A stretch of 58,609 nucleotides of DNA. It comes from Rhodospirillaceae bacterium (lineage in GTDB: Bacteria > Pseudomonadota > Alphaproteobacteria > GCA-2721365). Made by a program: the position numbers and the translations under genes. The notes under the pieces were generated by a model, which was not told the origin of the DNA, did not search any database, and saw only the letters and a list, made by a program, of their open reading frames with translations. Location of the stretch: positions 1 through 58,609 of the forward strand of contig PBKC01000102.1 of the NCBI GenBank assembly GCA_002721365.1, written 5' to 3'. This document shows positions 55,251 to 58,609 of this stretch, piece after piece; position 1 is the first letter of the stretch; each line of letters opens with the position of its first letter.

Positions 55251-56516
55251 CTATTCGGGCGGTGCTGCCGCGATCAGCCGTTCCAACTGACGCAAGCATT
55301 GATCCCGTGTCGGTTCGTAATCCCTCTCCGCCCACCAGGTTTCGACGGCGTCGAGCAACCGGCCCACGCCTCGCCCAGGCTTCAGCCCGCGTTCGAGTAC
55401 GTCCCGCCCTGTCAGCGGGAACACCGGTATCGTCCAAGATCGGATCTCGGTGACGATCTGCCGCCACGTGGTCTCCCCCTCTTGCGGCGGTGTATCCGCC
55501 CACCCCAACAACGCCCAATCGAATAGCGCCTCCCGGCCATGGCGATAAATCGCCTGGTGCAAGTCTGCGCTCGTCGCCCCGCGTGACAGCACCGCCGAAG
55601 GAGCCGCCATCAGCGCCAGTCGACGGCCGCGGGCAACGGACAAACGCAAACGCCCGGCGAGGATGAGTGCCTCGTCGGCCGTGCTTCCCATGACAAGGGC
55701 GCGGAGCCGCCGAAGCGGATCGACATCTCTGGTACGTTGTTCGAGGGCAATCAGATGCGCGAGCCGCCCGAAAGAGTGTTCATCGGGCATGTGCGGCAAA
55801 GGCAGGCAATGGCGGAGGACGTCGTGTTCGGCCATCAGCCGCAGCACCGACGGCGCCGTATCGGCCTCCAGGAGGCGCAACATTTCGTCTCGCAGGCGTT
55901 CGCCCGAAAGAATGTCGAGGCCGGCCGCTTTCTCTGCGCAGGCGGCGATCGCCTCCCTGTCCGGAGGTGGATGTCCGTAATGGGCGTAGAAGCGGAAGAA
56001 CCGCAGCAGGCGCAATGCGTCTTCGTCGATCCGCTGGCGCGCATCGCCGACGAAGCGGACCCGCCCTGCGGCCAGATCGTCCCGCCCCTGGAAAGGGTCG
56101 TACAACGTGCCGTCGCGATCGCAGAACATGGCGTTCATCGTGAAGTCGCGCCGTGCCGCGTCCTCGGTCCAGTCATCCGTGAAGGCGACTGTGGCGTGGC
56201 GGCCGAAAGTCTCGACGTCCCGCCGCAGAGTCGTGATCTCGTAGTGCCGATCGCCGGAAAGGGCCGTCACCGTTCCGTGGGCGATCCCTGTGGGAATCGC
56301 CTTGAGCCCGGCCGCTTCGAGGCGACGCACCACCTCCGCCGGGGGAAGGGGGGTCGCCAGATCAACGTCCTTGGCGCTGCGACCCAAGACGGCGTCGCGG
56401 ACGCACCCGCCGACGAAACGCGCCGGTTCGCCGGTCGCAGTCAGGACATCGACGACCGCTGTCGTTTCGGGTGCGGTCATCCAGGGGAGGGGATCGATCC
56501 GTCCGCTGGGCTTCAC
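55251..56516 (-). CDS. CCA tRNA nucleotidyltransferase / poly(A) polymerase family protein
   Basis: 421 residues from GTG 56516, which overlaps the upstream TGA (GTGA). Nucleotidyltransferase head RFVGGCVRDAVLGRSAKDVDLAT holds the GG and DxD metal motif (KDVDLAT); ARRDFTMNAMFCDRDGTLYD and RIDEDALRLLRFFRFYA are the following conserved motifs. The C-terminal half is alpha helical. Completes or repairs tRNA 3' CCA ends, or a poly(A) polymerase of the same superfamily; gene context fits the alphaproteobacterial CCA enzyme. Confidence 0.92.
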   Translation of the reverse strand: MKPSGRIDPLPWMTAPETTAVVDVLTATGEPARFVGGCVRDAVLGRSAKDVDLATPLPPAEVVRRLEAAGLKAIPTGIAHGTVTALSGDRHYEITTLRRDVETFGRHATVAFTDDWTEDAARRDFTMNAMFCDRDGTLYDPFQGRDDLAAGRVRFVGDARQRIDEDALRLLRFFRFYAHYGHPPPDREAIAACAEKAAGLDILSGERLRDEMLRLLEADTAPSVLRLMAEHDVLRHCLPLPHMPDEHSFGRLAHLIALEQRTRDVDPLRRLRALVMGSTADEALILAGRLRLSVARGRRLALMAAPSAVLSRGATSADLHQAIYRHGREALFDWALLGWADTPPQEGETTWRQIVTEIRSWTIPVFPLTGRDVLERGLKPGRGVGRLLDAVETWWAERDYEPTRDQCLRQLERLIAAAPPE

Positions 56517-56791
56517 CGTTCGACATGTCCGGGAACAACGACGCCGTCCTTGAACTGCGGCAGCACATAGGTGCCGCCGGGTTCTTCACCGGTGAACAGG
56601 GCAAGGCTCACCATGCCGATCACGAGAACCAGCAGGCCGCTCGCGACCATCAAGGTCCACGGTGCGTCCTGCCAGCGCGGGTTGGCGGTGCCCGACGACG
56701 CCGCACGCCTGCGGGCGGCGCGCAGCCAGAGAAGATAGATCGCGATCGGCAGGAGAAGCGGGAAGATCTTGGTGAGGAGCAGTTTCAGCAT
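56513..56791 (-). CDS. DUF6111-type small membrane protein
   Basis: 92 residues from ATG 56791, which overlaps the Nudix stop by 7 bases. Two membrane helices (LLTKIFPLLLPIAIYLLWL and PWTLMVASGLLVLVIGMVSL) and a conserved C-terminal GGTYVLPQFKDGVVVPGHV. Found in this gene position in many Alphaproteobacteria; function unknown. Confidence 0.85.
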   Translation of the reverse strand: MLKLLLTKIFPLLLPIAIYLLWLRAARRRAASSGTANPRWQDAPWTLMVASGLLVLVIGMVSLALFTGEEPGGTYVLPQFKDGVVVPGHVER

Positions 56792-57384
56792 TGCTCCGAC
56801 AGAATCTCGTGCAGGTTGACCAACATCCGCGCCGTGGCGCCCCAAATGTAGCGGTCGTGATAGGGAACCGCATAGAAGTGCCGACGCCGTTCCTCGTGCA
56901 CCAGGCTCCGCCGCTGGTGGTTCGACGGATCGAGGAGGAACGACAGCGGCACCTCGAACGCTTCCGCCACCTCGAAGGCATCGAGCGTCAGGGTGAAGCC
57001 CGGCGCGATCAATCCGACGACCGGCACGACGGCGAAGCCCGTGCCGGTGACGCAGGTATCGAGGCGCCCGATCACATCGATGTGGCGACGGTCGAGGCCG
57101 ATCTCTTCCTCCGTCTCGCGCAGGGCGGTGTCGATCGCGTCGTCGTCATCGGGCTCGACACGACCGCCGGGGAAACAGATCTGACCGGCATGATCGTGCA
57201 GATGGTCCGTGCGGCGAGTCAGCAACATGGTCATGCCGTCGGGCCGATCGACGATCGGAACCAGCACGGCGGCGGGGGTAAGGCCTTCGCTCGAATGAGT
57301 GCCGGTTCCTTCGTCGAGCAGCGATGCGGCGATCACCCTGTAGGTCGTGCGCGTGCCGATCTTGTCGGCGATTACGTCACGCAT
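56785..57384 (-). CDS. Nudix CoA pyrophosphatase-type hydrolase
   Basis: 199 residues. The NuCoA signature LLTRRTDHLHDHAGQICFPGG-type segment (LLTRRTDHLHDHAGQ, then CFPGG) directly precedes the Nudix box GRVEPDDDDAIDTA...RETEEEIGL. The first Nudix Glu position holds Asp. Predicted to hydrolyse CoA to 4'-phosphopantetheine and 3',5'-ADP. Start overlaps the DUF1285 stop by 8 bases. Confidence 0.9.
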   Translation of the reverse strand: MRDVIADKIGTRTTYRVIAASLLDEGTGTHSSEGLTPAAVLVPIVDRPDGMTMLLTRRTDHLHDHAGQICFPGGRVEPDDDDAIDTALRETEEEIGLDRRHIDVIGRLDTCVTGTGFAVVPVVGLIAPGFTLTLDAFEVAEAFEVPLSFLLDPSNHQRRSLVHEERRRHFYAVPYHDRYIWGATARMLVNLHEILSEQC

Positions 57385-57940
57385 CGGCTTCGTCCGGCAG
57401 TGCGCCGAGGTCGAACAGCGTGCCGCGGCTGCGGACGCTCATGACCGTCTCGCCGCCGGTGGCACGCAGCTCGGCCCGATCCACGAGTTCGTAGAAGACG
57501 CTGCGCGACAGGCGCGCTTCCAGCCCACCGCGGACGTGGACGTAAGGCGCCGGCTCGTCTCCGTCCTGCGCGACGCGGATCGGATGGTCGGGGCCCGCCA
57601 CCACTTCGTCGTCGACATTGGTGCGGAATGTGATCTCCTGATCCTCTCCTTCGCCGGTGGCGGTCATTTCCACGGCTATGAACGGTGCGTCCTCGACCTG
57701 TATCCGCGCCTTTTCCACGGGTGTGACGAGCCAAAATTGGCCCTCGTCATCACGGCGCAAAACGGTGGAAAACAGCCGGACCAGTGATTTGCGGCCAATT
57801 GGCGAACCATGGTAGAACCACGTGCCGTCCCGGCTTATACGCATATCGATGTCTCCACACAGCGCGGGCTCACGAGTTTCTCTCGTCTTCTCCTCCTTCA
57901 TCGCTGGATGTGCGACCTGGTCGAATGACGGCATGCGCAT
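57377..57940 (-). CDS. DUF1285 protein
   Basis: 187 residues from ATG 57940 (ATG 57934 also possible). DMRISRDGTWFYHGSPIGRK is the family hallmark, followed by LVRLFSTVLRRDDEGQFWLV and YVHVRGGLEARLSRSVFYEL. First gene of the DUF1285-Nudix-DUF6111-CCA operon; divergent from MoxR with 42 bases between starts. Function unknown. Confidence 0.9.
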   Translation of the reverse strand: MRMPSFDQVAHPAMKEEKTRETREPALCGDIDMRISRDGTWFYHGSPIGRKSLVRLFSTVLRRDDEGQFWLVTPVEKARIQVEDAPFIAVEMTATGEGEDQEITFRTNVDDEVVAGPDHPIRVAQDGDEPAPYVHVRGGLEARLSRSVFYELVDRAELRATGGETVMSVRSRGTLFDLGALPDEADA

Positions 57941-57982
57941 GACTATATCACCCCGAGTGCCAGATAGAGGCCCGTAGAAGGT

Positions 57983-58609
57983 ATGATCCAGCCGCTCTCT
58001 TCAACCGAGCCGCCCGAAGACCACCTGCTCAGGGACATCGAAGCCCTGGCCGAACAGATCGGCGCGGTGCGCAGTCATGTCGGCGAGATCATATTCGGGC
58101 AAGACACGGTCATCGACGAAACACTCATCACGCTGCTTTCGGGCGGTCACGTGTTGCTTGTCGGCGTTCCCGGCCTCGCCAAAACGCGGCTTACGGAAAC
58201 ATTAGGTAGTGTCCTTGGCCTGTCGGAAAAGCGGGTCCAGTTCACGCCGGACCTGATGCCGGCCGATATTCTGGGCACCGAGGTGCTGGAGGAGTCGGAG
58301 AGCGGCCGGCGTGAGTTCCGCTTCATCCACGGGCCGGTGTTCAGCCAGCTTCTGATGGCGGACGAAATCAACCGCGCGAGCCCGCGGACACAGTCGGCGC
58401 TGCTGCAGGCGATGCAGGAGCACGAGGTGTCGATCGCCGGCGAGCGTTACGCCCTGCCGGCGCCGTTTCACGTCATCGCCACCCAGAACCCGCTGGAGCA
58501 GGAAGGCACCTACCCGCTGCCGGAAGCCCAGCTCGACCGTTTCCTCATGCAGGTGGACATCACCTACCCGGACATCGACGCCGAGCGGCGCATGCTGATC
58601 GCGACCACC
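57983..58609 (+). CDS. MoxR family AAA+ ATPase, N-terminal part (3' end outside window)
   Basis: The frame is open from ATG 57983 to the last base (209 codons). Walker A VGVPGLAKTRLTETL (about 59-73), Walker B LLMADEINRASPRTQSALL and sensor 1 VIATQNPLEQEGTYPLPEAQ are typical of MoxR. These ATPases work with DUF58/VWA proteins in cofactor insertion or envelope maturation; such genes would be expected just downstream. Divergent from DUF1285. Confidence 0.93.
   Translation, partial: MIQPLSSTEPPEDHLLRDIEALAEQIGAVRSHVGEIIFGQDTVIDETLITLLSGGHVLLVGVPGLAKTRLTETLGSVLGLSEKRVQFTPDLMPADILGTEVLEESESGRREFRFIHGPVFSQLLMADEINRASPRTQSALLQAMQEHEVSIAGERYALPAPFHVIATQNPLEQEGTYPLPEAQLDRFLMQVDITYPDIDAERRMLIATT

Overview
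The window reads as a chromosomal segment of a high-G+C alphaproteobacterium, most likely a Rhodospirillales-type organism. The pointers are gene families and gene orders typical of that group: an IalB-rlmN-argG stretch, a DUF1285 / CoA-Nudix / DUF6111 / tRNA-nucleotidyltransferase block divergent from a MoxR ATPase, and fused indolepyruvate-type oxidoreductase, as well as short dispersed intergenic palindromes. The genus cannot be fixed from the sequence. I see no rRNA, tRNA, phage, transposase or CRISPR array. Coding density is high and many genes are joined by ATGA or GTGA overlaps, which makes several start codons clear.

Layout. 1-924: end of a PepSY-type membrane protein. 937-7648 (minus): a complete N-ATPase operon (atpD-C-Q-R-B-E-F-A-G), the horizontally mobile, alternative type of F1Fo-ATPase, with AtpQ and AtpR accessory proteins, a b-delta fused AtpF and a c-subunit carrying two membrane glutamates. 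7767-12739 (mostly minus): orphan prepilin peptidase, an SDR, a carboxylesterase, GluQRS, an ACT-like protein and a UDP-glucuronate epimerase-type enzyme. 12922-19424 (plus): a 1163-residue fused indolepyruvate-type ferredoxin oxidoreductase coupled to an SDR without the catalytic Tyr, a Bcr/CflA MFS exporter and an exported protein of unknown function. 19560-24702: Bax-inhibitor-1 protein, small metallopeptidase, PhhB, DUF1232, DUF3429, two tandem EamA exporters and a small unknown protein behind a good sigma-70 promoter.

24772-33910: two-subunit 3-oxoacid CoA-transferase whose subunits are separated by a palindromic element, DinB protein, methyltransferase and quinone oxidoreductase, SPOUT RNA methyltransferase, IalB, RlmN, three small genes and ArgG. 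33911-36450: argG terminator, an FNR/FixK-type box, a leader with strong RNA secondary structure and a hairpin over the ribosome binding site, then a PAS-GGDEF-EAL protein. This leader is the least explained and most interesting part of the window. 36467-45228: AroE-like protein, DUF167, a glycosyltransferase-like protein coupled to a hydrolase-OsmC fusion, a complete branched-chain amino-acid ABC transporter (livG-F-H-M-K) and a GST.

45229-58609: a repeat cluster, an alcohol dehydrogenase, a translationally coupled mtnA + class II aldolase pair that looks like a DHAP shunt for 5-deoxy/methylthioribose by-products, VOC protein, SDR, a second PAS-GGDEF-EAL gene followed by DUF35 and SCP-x-type thiolase genes, the tRNA-nucleotidyltransferase/Nudix block and the first part of a MoxR ATPase cut by the window end.

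Intergenic DNA holds at least four families of short palindromic units (called A to D here), two of them seen in pairs or clusters, plus one perfect 34-bp palindrome.
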